A program made the position numbers and the translations under genes. 64,000 nucleotides of DNA from Cercospora beticola (Eukaryota > Ascomycota > Dothideomycetes > Mycosphaerellales > Mycosphaerellaceae), in NCBI RefSeq assembly GCF_033473495.1, contig NC_088940.1, positions 2,108,001 through 2,172,000 of the forward strand, given 5' to 3'. The notes beneath the pieces are model-generated. The model made no database searches, was not told where the DNA came from, and saw only the letters and a list, made by a program, of their open reading frames with translations. The stretch's first letter is position 1. Each line of letters starts with the position of its first letter. This document shows positions 32,242 through 43,075 of the stretch, in pieces.

Positions 32242-35200
32242 TCACCACGCGACCTTTGCAACAATGCTCTTGGGATATTTGCGAACGATGAATTTTCGTC
32301 CTTCGTCAAGCAGCAGGATGCCCATACCGAACGCCATGGGGAAAACCCAGTATTCCGCCGGGATCACAGACGTTTGCAGTACGCTGTGGAATTTGGGAAT
32401 GTAAAGGAAGAAGATGGCGATGACGAGCGCAAAAGCGATGGCAGGCAACAGGAGCCAGTTCATGCGGTGCTGGAGAACCGAGAGCCGTCTGGTACGGATG
32501 GCGAACAGGTTGAACCTAGCAGGAGTATTAGCAATTATTGAGTGATGTCAAGTCAATCGTGTGGGCTTACCATTGCATAACAACCAGATTGACGAAGTAG
32601 ACAGAGCTGGCTGTGTTGAGAATGTCCAGGTAAAGCTCTTGGCTCATACCAGCCGGAGGAACGCCAAAACCGAACCAGAGGGTAGAGAAAGAAATGCCTC
32701 TACGCTCGGCGTACCAGTAGGCCATCGCGAACGAGGTCACAGACATGATCACACCTAAGAAACCATATGCCTGGAAAATGAGCTTAGCATTGACGAGTCG
32801 ATCCTTCTTGGCGTTACGTGGTGGTCGCATGAGCACGTCAGCTTCAGGAGCTTCATATGCCAGGGCTGTAGCTGCAGCGCAATCCGTACAGCAACAAATG
32901 ATGATCATGAGGAAACTGCTCAGAATCTGCGGGAGACCAAACCAAACATTGGTCATGACAGGCCAGAATTCCGAGAACGAACCGGCCGGGAGGAGGTAGC
33001 AGATGGTCTTCTTGAGGTTGTCGAAAACAACACGTCCGTATCTGACAGCTTCGACGATTGCTGCAAAGGAATCGAGGAGGACCATGTCGGCAGCTTCAAT
33101 CGCAATGTCACTTCCAGAGCCCATGGCGATACCGACATCAGCCTCCTTCAGCGAAGGGGCATCGTTGACTCCATCTCCGGTCATACCGACTGTGAGGTCA
33201 CGTTGCTGTAGTTCTCGTACGATTTTCAACTTGTGCTCGGGAGTAGTGCGGGCGAAAACAATTTCGTCGTAAAGAGCAAGCTTGTCCCACATCGAATCGT
33301 CCAGAACCTCGACATCGGAGCCAGAGAGCACGATCGACTTGGTCTTCTTGAGCTCAGAACTGGATTTCTCTGACATTTGTTCAGGAATGCCAGCGCTATC
33401 CAGGTACCCTGCCTCAAATGATAGATGCGTCACGTCGTCAATATTCTTCGGTGTCGAGGTAATGATTCCACATTCGGCAGCAATGGCTTGAGCAGTAAGC
33501 TTGAAGTCGCCAGTGACCATAAAAACACGAATGCCGGCTCCGCGTAGAGTGCTCACGACTTCTGGGATCTCTGGTCGTGGAGGATCAACAATACCGACTA
33601 AGCCGCTGAGGACCAAGTCACCGGCGGCTCGCCCAAGAATATCACGTTCATACTCTCGAGGCTGTTCGACGGGATCGAATGGCAAGTCTTTGAGCGGCTT
33701 CTCAGCCAGCAAGATGACACGCTTTCCTTGCGATGACCAGAAATCCTTCATGCCTTCAAAGGTCCTTTTGTCCTGTTCCGTCATGCTCTTGACCGTGCCA
33801 TCCACGTCGATATAGGAAGCGCACCGAGGAAGCAGGATATCGGGTGCGCCCTTGATCATGAGCAAGGGATTATCTGACGTCTCGCCCTTGGCAACATTGA
33901 TTGCGAACTTGTTCTTGCTGTTGAAAGCGACCTTGAATATCGAGCGCCAGGACTCCCGAAGCTCAGACACACTTCTCATACCTTCCGCAAAACGGAGAAT
34001 TGCAGAATCTGTGGCATCACCATTGATCTTGCGATCAGCAATGGGTAAGTCCATTGTGGAGGCGACGAACTCGGCATCGTTGCAGACGGCGCATGTGTTA
34101 GCTAGCTGCCGAAGTCCCTCGCATGTTTTGTATCGAGCTGGAGCATCATTTGCAGATATTGAGAGCTTGCCGACCAGAAAATCGGTGACAGTCATCACGT
34201 TCCTGGTAAGCGTGCCGGTTTTGTCAGAACAAATCACGTTCACCGCACCGAGCGTCTCGACCGTTTTCAAGCTCTTGCAGAGGACTTTATTGTTGCGCAT
34301 GATGTTTGCAGTAATTGTCAATGATGCCGTGACCGCGATGGGAAGCCCTTCGGGAATGAAAGCGACTGCAACAGAGACGCAGCTAATGATCAGGTTGGCC
34401 ACAGTAATCCAACCACGATGCTCTTTGTGCAGCCACCCAGCCCAGACGCCGATCACGACGAGGACCATTGTCACCATCAGACCGACGATGATTGCAACGA
34501 AGTACAAGATCTCCTTTTGCAGTGGAGTGAGTCCGGCTTTCGGCGTGCTCGTCAGCTTCGCAATGCGCCCGAAAATAGTCCTGTCTCCTGTCTCAACGAT
34601 GAGGCCCCAAGCGCTGCCCGAGACACAGTGCGTGCCAGCAAGACCGATACAAGCAGTTTCGAGGTAGTTGTCGTCTGTGGAATCGACAGATGCGAGGAGC
34701 GGTACAGTTTCACCAGTCAGAATAGATCTGTCGAATCGCGCGTCGGACGAAACCTCCAAGAAGCGGACATCTGCTGGAAGCTTGTTACCAATTGTGATCT
34801 TCAGAATATCTCCAGGTACCACGTCTCTGCCGTCCACGCGCACCTGCTGCCCATCGCGAAGGATAATACAGTCTTCAGGCAGCATCTGGGTGATGGATGC
34901 CATGACACGAGAGGAGGAGAAGTCTTGCCAGAATGAGAATGCAGCTTGTGCCAGCCAGACTATGACAAGGACAATCGCCAAGGCAAGGTTGGCGATTGCT
35001 GGATTGGGCTCGCCAAGAGGTCTCCAGGCAATGAACACAAGTATAGCGGCCACGAAGAGTATAGCACCAAAGCCACCGAAGAGGTAACCCAAAGTCTTCC
35101 GAAACCATTGCGAAGCAGGTGGCGAGGGAACATTCCTGCCCACGGTCTTCAACTTCTGTACCGCATCAGATGACGAGAGACCTGCGCTTCGAGACGTTTC

Positions 35201-35614
35201 GAGGCGGCGTAGAAGCTCGTCTGGCGAGGACTTGTGGTAATCGATGTCTCCGATCTCAATCTGTGCGGCTTGCTTCTTGGTTTTGGGCTTTTTCTTTTCG
35301 GCGGCATTCGCGAGGCTTAATCTTCGCTTGTCTTCTTCGATGCCGAAGGAGAGAGTTCTGAACTGCGGTGGCAGGACAATGTTTGGATCTATGCTTCTTC
35401 GGTTCGTTCGTATTGATATGGAGGAGTCTCGCGATCTTGAGCGGACACGACTGCCACCACGACCTCTGTCGAAGTGTTGTTGCTGCGTACTGCTACGACG
35501 AAGTCGCACATCGTCAGCATACGTGATTCTGCCGCGATCCGCGCTCGGTGCGCGTTCGAGCCCGGCAGCAGTGTACGTATGCGCCTTGGGCAGGTCAGGC
35601 TCGGGCTCGGCCAT
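32242..35614 (-). CDS. P-type ATPase, Na+/K+-ATPase alpha-like (type IIC)
   Basis: Two exons on the minus strand, 35614-32571 and 32515-32242, give 1105 aa. A disordered Arg/Ser-rich head of about 115 residues precedes the cation-ATPase N-domain (SSPDELLRRLETSRSAGLSS). Ion-pump motifs are intact: TGET 300-303, PEGLP 421-425 in M4, phosphorylated Asp464 in DKTGTLT, KGAPD 588-592, TGD 701-703 and TGDGVND 812-818. LFGGFGAILFVAAILVFIAW in M1 is typical of the type IIC branch. Fungal members exchange Na+ and K+ at the plasma membrane and lack a known beta subunit. The last exon supplies the final two helices. An open frame continues 36 codons above the chosen ATG but has no ATG of its own. Confidence 0.92.
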
Positions 35615-37204
35615 TGCGTTGTTGATAATGCTGTGCGAATCGAACGATAGAGGAGGTGTGACGATGAAGGGAAGGGAAGAGAGAAGGGCAAGACGATATA
35701 GCAGAGACGAAAAGAGCTGCACGCAAAGCTCTACGCACCGAGCATAGCCACCGCCATGTGAACGCGAGGTTAGGCTCGGTAAGGCAGTCCTCCACGTGCC
35801 TTGTCCTCACGTTGACAAAGAGAAACGGCCTTTAGGTTGCCGCTTCGTAGACAGCAGGTTTATCAAATTAGCCTGCAACGGCGACGGCGATGTGACCTCG
35901 TGTGCGGAGGATGGCGAGTGCAGCCATGCACATCATCGTTGAGGCCCTGCAGTCGGCGGCACAAGGTCCCTGCACGCAAGAGCTATGGAATGCTGAGAGC
36001 TCGGCGCAGGCTGTGCAATGCAAAGTGCCCTCTGCGCGATTTCCGGTCATGCGCCAAAGGAAGCTGAGGGCTTTGTGTATGAGGCATTTTCAAGAGCTGG
36101 TCAGCGGCTAGTTAGCCCAGAAGCAGCAAATGGCGCGACACGATCCGCGTTTGACACGCACTCTTCTTCCACGCAGATCTGCATAGCAGAGCACATGCGA
36201 CGTGGTGCAGCACGTACATTGACGCCTGCGAGACCTTGAGAACATATGGTCGCGTCAACTCTTCCACCATCGACAACCGCTCTGACGGCGAGGTGAGCAC
36301 AAGGTCACTTATTCGTCCCGTCGTGGACCGGATTGAAGCCTGCCCAAGCTTTTCCTAGCCGAAAACTTAAATGCTAGATCCCTTGCATGTGAGACTTCGC
36401 AACAACCACACGTGGAGGAGTTGAAGAAATGCACGAAACTTGTTCTCATGCTCCGCGCCATTCATTTCCTGCTTCGGGCCGCCGTCGCATGGCCCTCGTG
36501 GGATAATAAGGCATCGGAATGTGGTGGTCGTACATGCAACACGGCGACTCCAGTGACATCCTTCTGGCTGGTCATTGGCTGCTCGTTTGGCGTGTCAGAC
36601 GCTATGCAGCAAGGGAAGGGAAGCAGTGAAAGTCCAGGGTACGCTCGAACGTGACAGGAGGTCGTTATCATATATGTTTTCAAGTCAATGCTTCTGAGGC
36701 GCCTTATATGACTATCTTACTCCAGGCTCGCGGCCGACATTTGGTCCAGAGGCATTTCGATACACGATCCTTCGTGGGCATGAACTCCGCGGATGGAAGA
36801 TGTCTGGAATCTGGCAGAGTCTGTTGGCAGAACTTCGAAGAGCATGGTTCGGACCCTGGGATATCCCGATCGACCACACATGGTTCCAAGGCGCCTTCCT
36901 TAGCGGAACTAAGGGAGCTCTGTAAGACCATGAGACCCATACGAGCATGTCCGATGACTATCGCGAGAACTCTGAGTTGGGATGCCAGGCTTCGCGGTAG
37001 GTAGACAATGCTGAGAATGCGCGATTTCAGCGAGCTTCAGTGAGGAAGTGTCGATCCAATATCGTCTCACTGCTGCACGGCGCGTGATGCGCGAAGACCA
37101 GTTGTCGCCGCAGCAAAATTTCTGCTGGGACAACGCAGCAGCTGCTGTGGTGAGGCATGTCTCCCAAGGTGAGATTGGCTGGTGGTTCGAGGTTCGTAGG
37201 ACCT
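35615..37204. other. Intergenic, with coding-like plus-strand segments
   Basis: About 1.6 kb between two minus-strand genes. Plus-strand segments with protein-like composition occur at 35911-36111 (MASAAMHIIVEALQSAAQG), about 36177-36295 (flanked by a CAG acceptor and a GTGAGC donor), about 36698-36924 (GPEAFRYTILRGHELRGWK) and 37030-37200. They do not join into a clean model. Confidence 0.35.
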
Positions 37205-37933
37205 TCAGAGTTTGTCAAGCAGTTTCCGCTTCCGCCTCTCCAACAGCTCAACCTCGACTTCCTCTGCAGTAGGTAATTTCCATGCTATGCCGTCTCCAGC
37301 GTCGCCGGGCAGAGGTTCAAAGTCCCCGTCTGCAGCGTCGTCCTCGCCTTCGAGCGCCTCCAATGCCTCTTTCTCCCTCTGCGCTTCATGTTGTAACAAC
37401 GTCACATCTTCTTCGTCCAGATTATAGCCATAGTACGCAGCATCGACACGCAACCTCAGGTCGTGTCTCGTCTCCTTGACTTCCTTCTCCGGTTTTGCCG
37501 TCGCAGCTTCGAACAATTCCTTGACACCAGGCAGTTCTCGCGCCCGGCCAAAATATCGATAACCCTTCCCACCTCCCTCGATCACTCTCCCTTCATCGTC
37601 AGTCATTTTGCCGCCTCCGCGCATGTAATTCGGCCCGCCTAGCTCTCGTATCCGCATCTCCCATTGCCATTTTTCCTTGAACAGCTTGTTCAGCTCGTCG
37701 TTGATGTCGCGGATTTGGAAGTCACTCAGAGCCGGGTCCTGGATCTTGGAGACTTTCCGACTGATCTCCTTGAGCACTTGCCCGCGCCATCGCTCACAGG
37801 TGGGAATGTGTTCTTGCTGAGAGATGGCTTTCGGTCGCTTCGTGCGGTTGATGTCGACGATGCCCAGATCTGCTGCCTGCTGCGCCCTAAAGCGGAACAG
37901 CATCGACTGCGACTTTTCAGCATTGCGCGCCAT
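37205..37933 (-). CDS. ISY1: Pre-mRNA splicing factor ISY1
   Basis: One exon on the minus strand, 242 aa from the ATG at 37933 (MARNAEKSQSMLFRFRAQQ). It opens with the invariant ISY1 start, followed by CERWRGQVLKEISRKVSKIQDPALSDFQIRD across residues 45-75. Next come KLFKEKWQWEMRI, LGGPNYMR and GYRYFGRARELPGVKELFE. The tail is acidic to basic and coiled (VELLERRKRKLLDKL). ISY1 belongs to the NineTeen-associated part of the spliceosome and stabilises the catalytic core at the branching-to-exon-ligation transition in the nucleus. The frame is open 40 codons upstream, but the family start is clear. Confidence 0.95.
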   Translation of the reverse strand: MARNAEKSQSMLFRFRAQQAADLGIVDINRTKRPKAISQQEHIPTCERWRGQVLKEISRKVSKIQDPALSDFQIRDINDELNKLFKEKWQWEMRIRELGGPNYMRGGGKMTDDEGRVIEGGGKGYRYFGRARELPGVKELFEAATAKPEKEVKETRHDLRLRVDAAYYGYNLDEEDVTLLQHEAQREKEALEALEGEDDAADGDFEPLPGDAGDGIAWKLPTAEEVEVELLERRKRKLLDKL

Positions 37934-38690
37934 GGTTGCGAATGTGCGGAGTAGGTGAACCGTATGAAGGTGGAAGCTGCCGTGAAGCAGTGTAAAGTCT
38001 GCAATGCGGCTTGCTGACCTGACTCGTGCTTTCTTGGCGAATTCAGTACGCACCTGATCCCTGCCATCACCTCATCGCTCGCAGGCACCATGATATATAA
38101 ATCATCCTACTGCACTTCTCACGCTCATACTGCTTCTTGAGGCCGCTTCAATGCAGTGCTGCTTCAAGTTCGAATTCCCATTGTGCCATTGAAAGCACCA
38201 TGATCGCTCTTCACTCTGCTAGAAAGCGGACCCACCCAGTTGCCAGGTTCTACACGCGCATACGCACACTCTTCCCGATAGCACGACACGACGGAACGCG
38301 ATCGACTGTCGGAAGCAAGACTCATGGAAAAAGTCATCGCATCAGCTCCGTCAGCTATCGAGTCCACAGTTGCTGCACGCCCTGCCACGCGGTCGACGAC
38401 AAGAGGCAAAATTTCGAGATAGGCCAAGATAAACGATCTGCTACGCAGCAAAGGGACCTTATCTCACAGCGAGCGTCCGCTACTTCCTTCCACAATGGGT
38501 CAAGATAGGTCCACATGTCCCTCGCGTAGTCGAGAAAAGCTATACTCTATGCAACCCAAGGTCGTACATTGTTGCCCGGCCCGCCAGCACGGCGACGTTG
38601 GAGTTGCAATCGCATTGCGCGGCAGCGACTTTCCCATAGTATAAAATCGCTATGCGGTAGGTGTTTGAATTCCCTGTCTCAATCGCAAAA
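37934..38690. other. Divergent promoter region (ISY1 and L-amino-acid oxidase)
   Basis: About 760 bases. The LAAO side carries a good TATA box at 38640-38646. No gene is supported. Confidence 0.6.
38640..38646 (+). promoter_or_regulatory. TATA box of the L-amino-acid oxidase gene
   Basis: TATAAAA sits 45 bases before the ATG at 38691, which implies a very short leader. Confidence 0.65.
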
Positions 38691-40805
38691 ATGGCTGTCA
38701 AGAGTCTTGTTCCCGTTTTTTGTCTGGCTGCCTCTGTAGCTGCCAACGCTATTTCGAGATCTACAACCATTTCTTTTGATCATAACATTGTAGCTGAAGC
38801 GGGAGGAGTGCACAATGTGCAAATTACTTACAACAGTCCACTGGACGGAGAGCTATCACTTCACTACGGCTCTTGTGAATCGCAGACCACCGATGATTGT
38901 CATCATGAATTGGGCAGGACATCTGTCGGAACACACGCATTAGCACGACGACACGAAGCACATGCTGACCAAAGACCCACGAGATTTGTCTGGCTCCCGC
39001 CAAGCGACATCACGTCTGGAGGATGTCTTCATGCATTTTCGGGTGCAACGCTCGTCGGACGATCTTCCCCGGTCACTGTACAATCAAGGAAGCAGAAGAG
39101 ATGGCTGGCAGTATGTTCTGACCCCTAGCATCGAGCATTTCTCGCCTGCTAATATGACCAGGCTGCCGATATTATGGATGCAGAGGGACCTTGGTTCGAC
39201 GGCGTTGCATATTTGCAGGAGAAGGAGCCTGATGAGAGGTTCGTTGCAGCAGCAAAGTCGAAGACTATTGGCATTCTGGGTGGAGGTATGTCTGGCCTAA
39301 TGACATCTCACCTACTGGAAAGCGTCGGCTTCCACAACTGGAAAATCATCGAAGCAAGTCAACGCATTGGCGGGCGTGTGCACACGAGCTATCTGAATGG
39401 CACCAAACCAAGTGACTATCAATATCAAGAGATGGGACCCATGCGATTCCCAGTCAGCATTACCTATGACGATCCTGCCGAGACCATTCAAATCAACGAT
39501 CATCGCATGGTCTTCCAGCTTGCAGACGAGCTCAACAAGCAAAATGGGAACAAGTCCGAATATGCTGTGAATTTCATCCCATGGATCCAGTCGGCGGCAA
39601 ACGACCCGTCGAGCACCTCAAGGCGTAGGCCGGATGGCACTGTTCCAGGAACGGCAGAAGTCGCAACCAACCCAGCATACTCCACCAACGCCAACTCCTC
39701 CTATTCGAATGCCACTGCAGTGACAGAAGCGGGAGCAGCTTACGATGAATGGATGGGCTTGGACAGAGAAGCGTTCCGCGCCATTGCAACTAATGTTTAC
39801 CAAGCGCACAAATGGAGCGTAGAAAATGGATACTTCCATTTCAGCGAAGCCGGGTATCTCAACTACGCCCTCGGTCTCGACGCCAACATTACAGATCAGG
39901 TCGACGACATCGCAGATACTGATGCGGCCTGGGCATACGACTCCGTATATTTCTCTGCCACGGAATGGCGCACAATCGACCAGGGCCTCTCCCGTCTTCC
40001 CCACGCTTTCACTCCCGCCGTAGAAGGCCGCATCCAATACAACACCACCGTACAAGGCCTCTCATGGAACTCAGAAACCAAAAAAATGTCCGTCCAATAC
40101 CGCAACAAAGACCTCTTCTCCCCAACCCCAGAATCCCAAGAATTCGACTACATCGTCGTCGCCGTCCCCTTCAGCAAAGTCCGCCTCTGGCGTCTCCCCT
40201 CCTACACCAACCTCCTCACCCGCGCCATTGCTCGACTAAACTACGACCCCTCCTGCAAAGTCGCCCTCCACTACAAAACCCGTTTCTGGGAACACCTCGA
40301 AAACCCGATCATCGGCGGCTGCGGCTCAACCAACATCCCCCAAATCAGCAGCATCTGCTACCCATCCTACAAAATCAACTCCACCGGTCCCGGCGTAATC
40401 CTCGGCTCCTACATCTCCGGCACAGGAGCCCGCTCCGTCGGCTCCATGACCGAAGAACAACACGTCGCACACGTGCAACGCGCCATGGTCGAAGTGCACG
40501 GCAAAATTGCCGCGGAACAATGGACGGGGAATTACGATAGGATTTGTTGGGAGCATGAAGAATTTCAAGCTGGAGCTTGGTGTGGGCCGATTGTAGGACA
40601 ACAAGATCTTTATTTACCGGCTTATTTTCATACGGAGAAACATACGGTTTTTGTGGGCGAGCATACGAGTTATACGCACGCTTGGATTTTTTCGGCGTTG
40701 GATAGTGCTGTGAGGGGCACGACGCAGTTGTTGTTGGATATGGGGCTTGTGGATGAAGCGAAGGAGATTGTGAATTTTTGGATGGCGAGGTGGATTGATT
40801 TGTAG
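38691..40805 (+). CDS. Secreted L-amino-acid oxidase (flavin amine oxidase)
   Basis: Two exons, 38691-39110 and 39162-40805, give 687 aa. The 51-nt intron has GTATGT, GCTAAT and CCAG signals. A signal peptide (AVKSLVPVFCLAASVAANA) precedes a roughly 120-residue fungal N-terminal domain with DGELSLHYGSCES and GGCLHAFSGATLVGRS. The FAD dinucleotide fold is GILGGGMSG at about 178-185, followed by RIGGRVHTSY and the substrate-side EMGPMRFPVS. The flavin-binding C-terminus reads VFVGEHTSYTHAWIFSALDS. These enzymes convert L-amino acids to keto acids with ammonia and hydrogen peroxide, giving nitrogen scavenging or antimicrobial peroxide outside the cell. Its stop lies only 74 bases from the stop of the convergent sugar transporter. 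Wobble bases switch from C-rich to G/T-rich near 40520. Confidence 0.95.
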
Positions 40806-40879
40806 GAAGATCCAAGACAAATATATCATCAAAAGTATAGACGGTTGTTCAACTAGTGGAGCAAGACCTTGTCTGATAT

Positions 40880-43075
40880 TTACTTCCCAGTAACATCCTC
40901 CACTTTCTCCGTGTTGTACACATCAGTCCCAGCACCTTTCGATCCACTGACCACCGAGCTCCTCCTCCTTGCAACTTCCCTCGCCTCCTCGGTATCCTCA
41001 TACGGAATAAGCAATTCACCCTTCTTGCCATATCTTCTCGGCTGCTCTTTGGCCACTTTGACGACATCGAAGATACCCTGGAAGCCGTGCACCTTGTGGA
41101 AAATTTCGTCCATTTCTTCAAGAGAGCGGTACGCAGTTTCGGGGAAGAAGAAGTACACGCAAGGCACCATGAAAGCGTTGATGACGGCAAACACGGTGTA
41201 GGTGTTGTATTCAATGTTGGCGAAGGCAACGGGTGTGACCATGACGACCATGAACTAAGGAGAATTAGCCAGACCTTTGAAATAGGCAATTGGGAAATAA
41301 TAACTCACGTTGAAGATCCAGTTCGCCGTTGTGCTGATAGCGTTCGCTGGCGCACGGATGTCAAGTGGTGTGATCTCAGCAGGATACAGCCATGTCATGC
41401 CTGCACAGTAGGAAAGTCGTTCGTCAGCACATCTTTCTCGCGTCCTTCTCCATCTCATACGATACTAACCGAGCCAACCGACAGCGAAGAAGCTGTTGAA
41501 CACAAACAGAAATACGGCTGCAGCGATTCCTGCTTTTTGACTTCGAGGATCGTCGGAAGGTATGGACGTCGTTCCCGCGAGAACAGCCATTGATAAGGCT
41601 TGTCCGATGGCGCCGAAAAGCATCAACTTCCGACGACCCACTTTCTCGATGGTGAAGATGGCGATGATGGAAGCCAGGAAATACTCGGTACCGTTCAAAG
41701 CGGCCAGCAGTCGACTAAGGAAAGGCGAAAGGCCAATGGAGTTCTCGAAGATGGTGGCCGCGTAGTACGTGATAATCTGTGCATCAGTTAGAAGGCGCAG
41801 TGCTGATTAGACTTCTGTAACACTCACGTTTATACCTAGAAGGAACAAGTCAGACTCAAAGAACGGCAGTGAACCTCTTGGTCAGATGTGACTTACCAGA
41901 AATTTGCTGGAACATTTGATTGACGTACGCGAGAGCTGTACGATGGAAGTTTCTGTTGCGATTGAACTTGAAGCAGTCCATGAAGCTGCCTTGGGCCATC
42001 TCAAAGACAGTGTCTTTCACTGCCTTGAACTCAGCCTGGACCTTTGGATCATCTTCAGTCGTATCGTTGAGTGCGGTCAGCACCTCCAAGGCTTCAGCGT
42101 CTCTGCCTTTCAGAACAAGCCTAGAACAAGATGAGTTTTGAGACCATGAATTAGGTGAGCATCGACTTACCATCGAGGTGATTCAGGCAAACCTGGGATC
42201 AGCGCGACAATGAACAATGCTAATATGATCTGAAACGCGATTGCTGAGGACTGTTAGAACCACGATACAAGTGGAACATGTAGGTGTGTGAGCAGACTCA
42301 CGGAAGCGCCACGATATGGTACTGGGCTCCAGGAAGCTGAATCCCAGATCGATCCAATACGAAAGCATGACACCGAATACGATGAGCGAACCCTCGATCA
42401 TGACCATCTGGCCTCTTCGATGCGATTTGGAAGTCTCCGATTGCTACCTCGGCTTAACGATGTGCATGTGACATGTGCGAGGACTTCTGGGCTTCAGTAT
42501 GCTTCCCAGTGATGCGACTTACCCACGTAGGAACAGTGGAAGTGTTCATGCCATTGCCAAATCCGGTGATCCATCTCGATGAGATGAGCTGTCCAAGTTC
42601 GAAAGACGAGGCTTGAAGGGCAGCGCCAACGATCATGATAGCGCTGCCAACCAGAATTGTCTTTTTACGACCAAGAAGATTTCCCAACCAGATGGTGGCC
42701 ACAGCACCGAAGAAGCATCCTAGAGTGTATCCACCGACAGTAATACCTTGAATATTGGAGACTTCGCTGGCAGTTCGGCCTGTCCGTTCTGGATGTTGTG
42801 TATCGATCTCGGGAAAGTGGTCGAGGAAAGACGGCAAGGTCAACAACCCGCCTGCGCGCTAGAGCATCAATGCCGATTCAATTGTGGAGCCGTTCAGATC
42901 GATCGCATACCCATAACACCCTACCTTGGTGGTTAGTCTTGGCAAATCTGGAGTGAATGTGGAAGTGGCAAGGACTCACCTGGTCATAGCCAAACAGGGC
43001 GAAATCCACACCCGCCACGACGGCGATGGCGATGTTGAGGTGAAGGCCTCGCAGGCCGTAGAACTTCTTGCCCAT
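40880..43075 (-). CDS. MFS sugar transporter with two microexons
   Basis: Ten exons on the minus strand: 43075-42980, 42920-42911, 42851-42523, 42443-42302, 42243-42171, 42120-41897, 41835-41828, 41776-41470, 41400-41309, 41254-40880. Together they give 551 aa in one frame. Exon 2 is 10 nt and exon 7 is 8 nt. The joins restore FGYDQGVMGGLLTLPSF and QQISGINIITYYAATIF, both hallmark sugar-porter sequences. Twelve membrane helices are expected. Other family motifs are LGRKKTILVGSA, LPESPRWLVLKGRDAEAL, EKVGRRKLMLFGA, WLYPAEITPLDIRA and FPETAYRSLEEMDEIF. It should bring a hexose or disaccharide across the plasma membrane with protons; the exact sugar is not readable. The tail is acidic and Lys-rich. 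Confidence 0.92.

Noticed and set aside
33852..34667. 271-codon ORF on the plus strand
   Set aside because: Antisense shadow of the P-type ATPase; low-information Thr/Ser/Ile composition.
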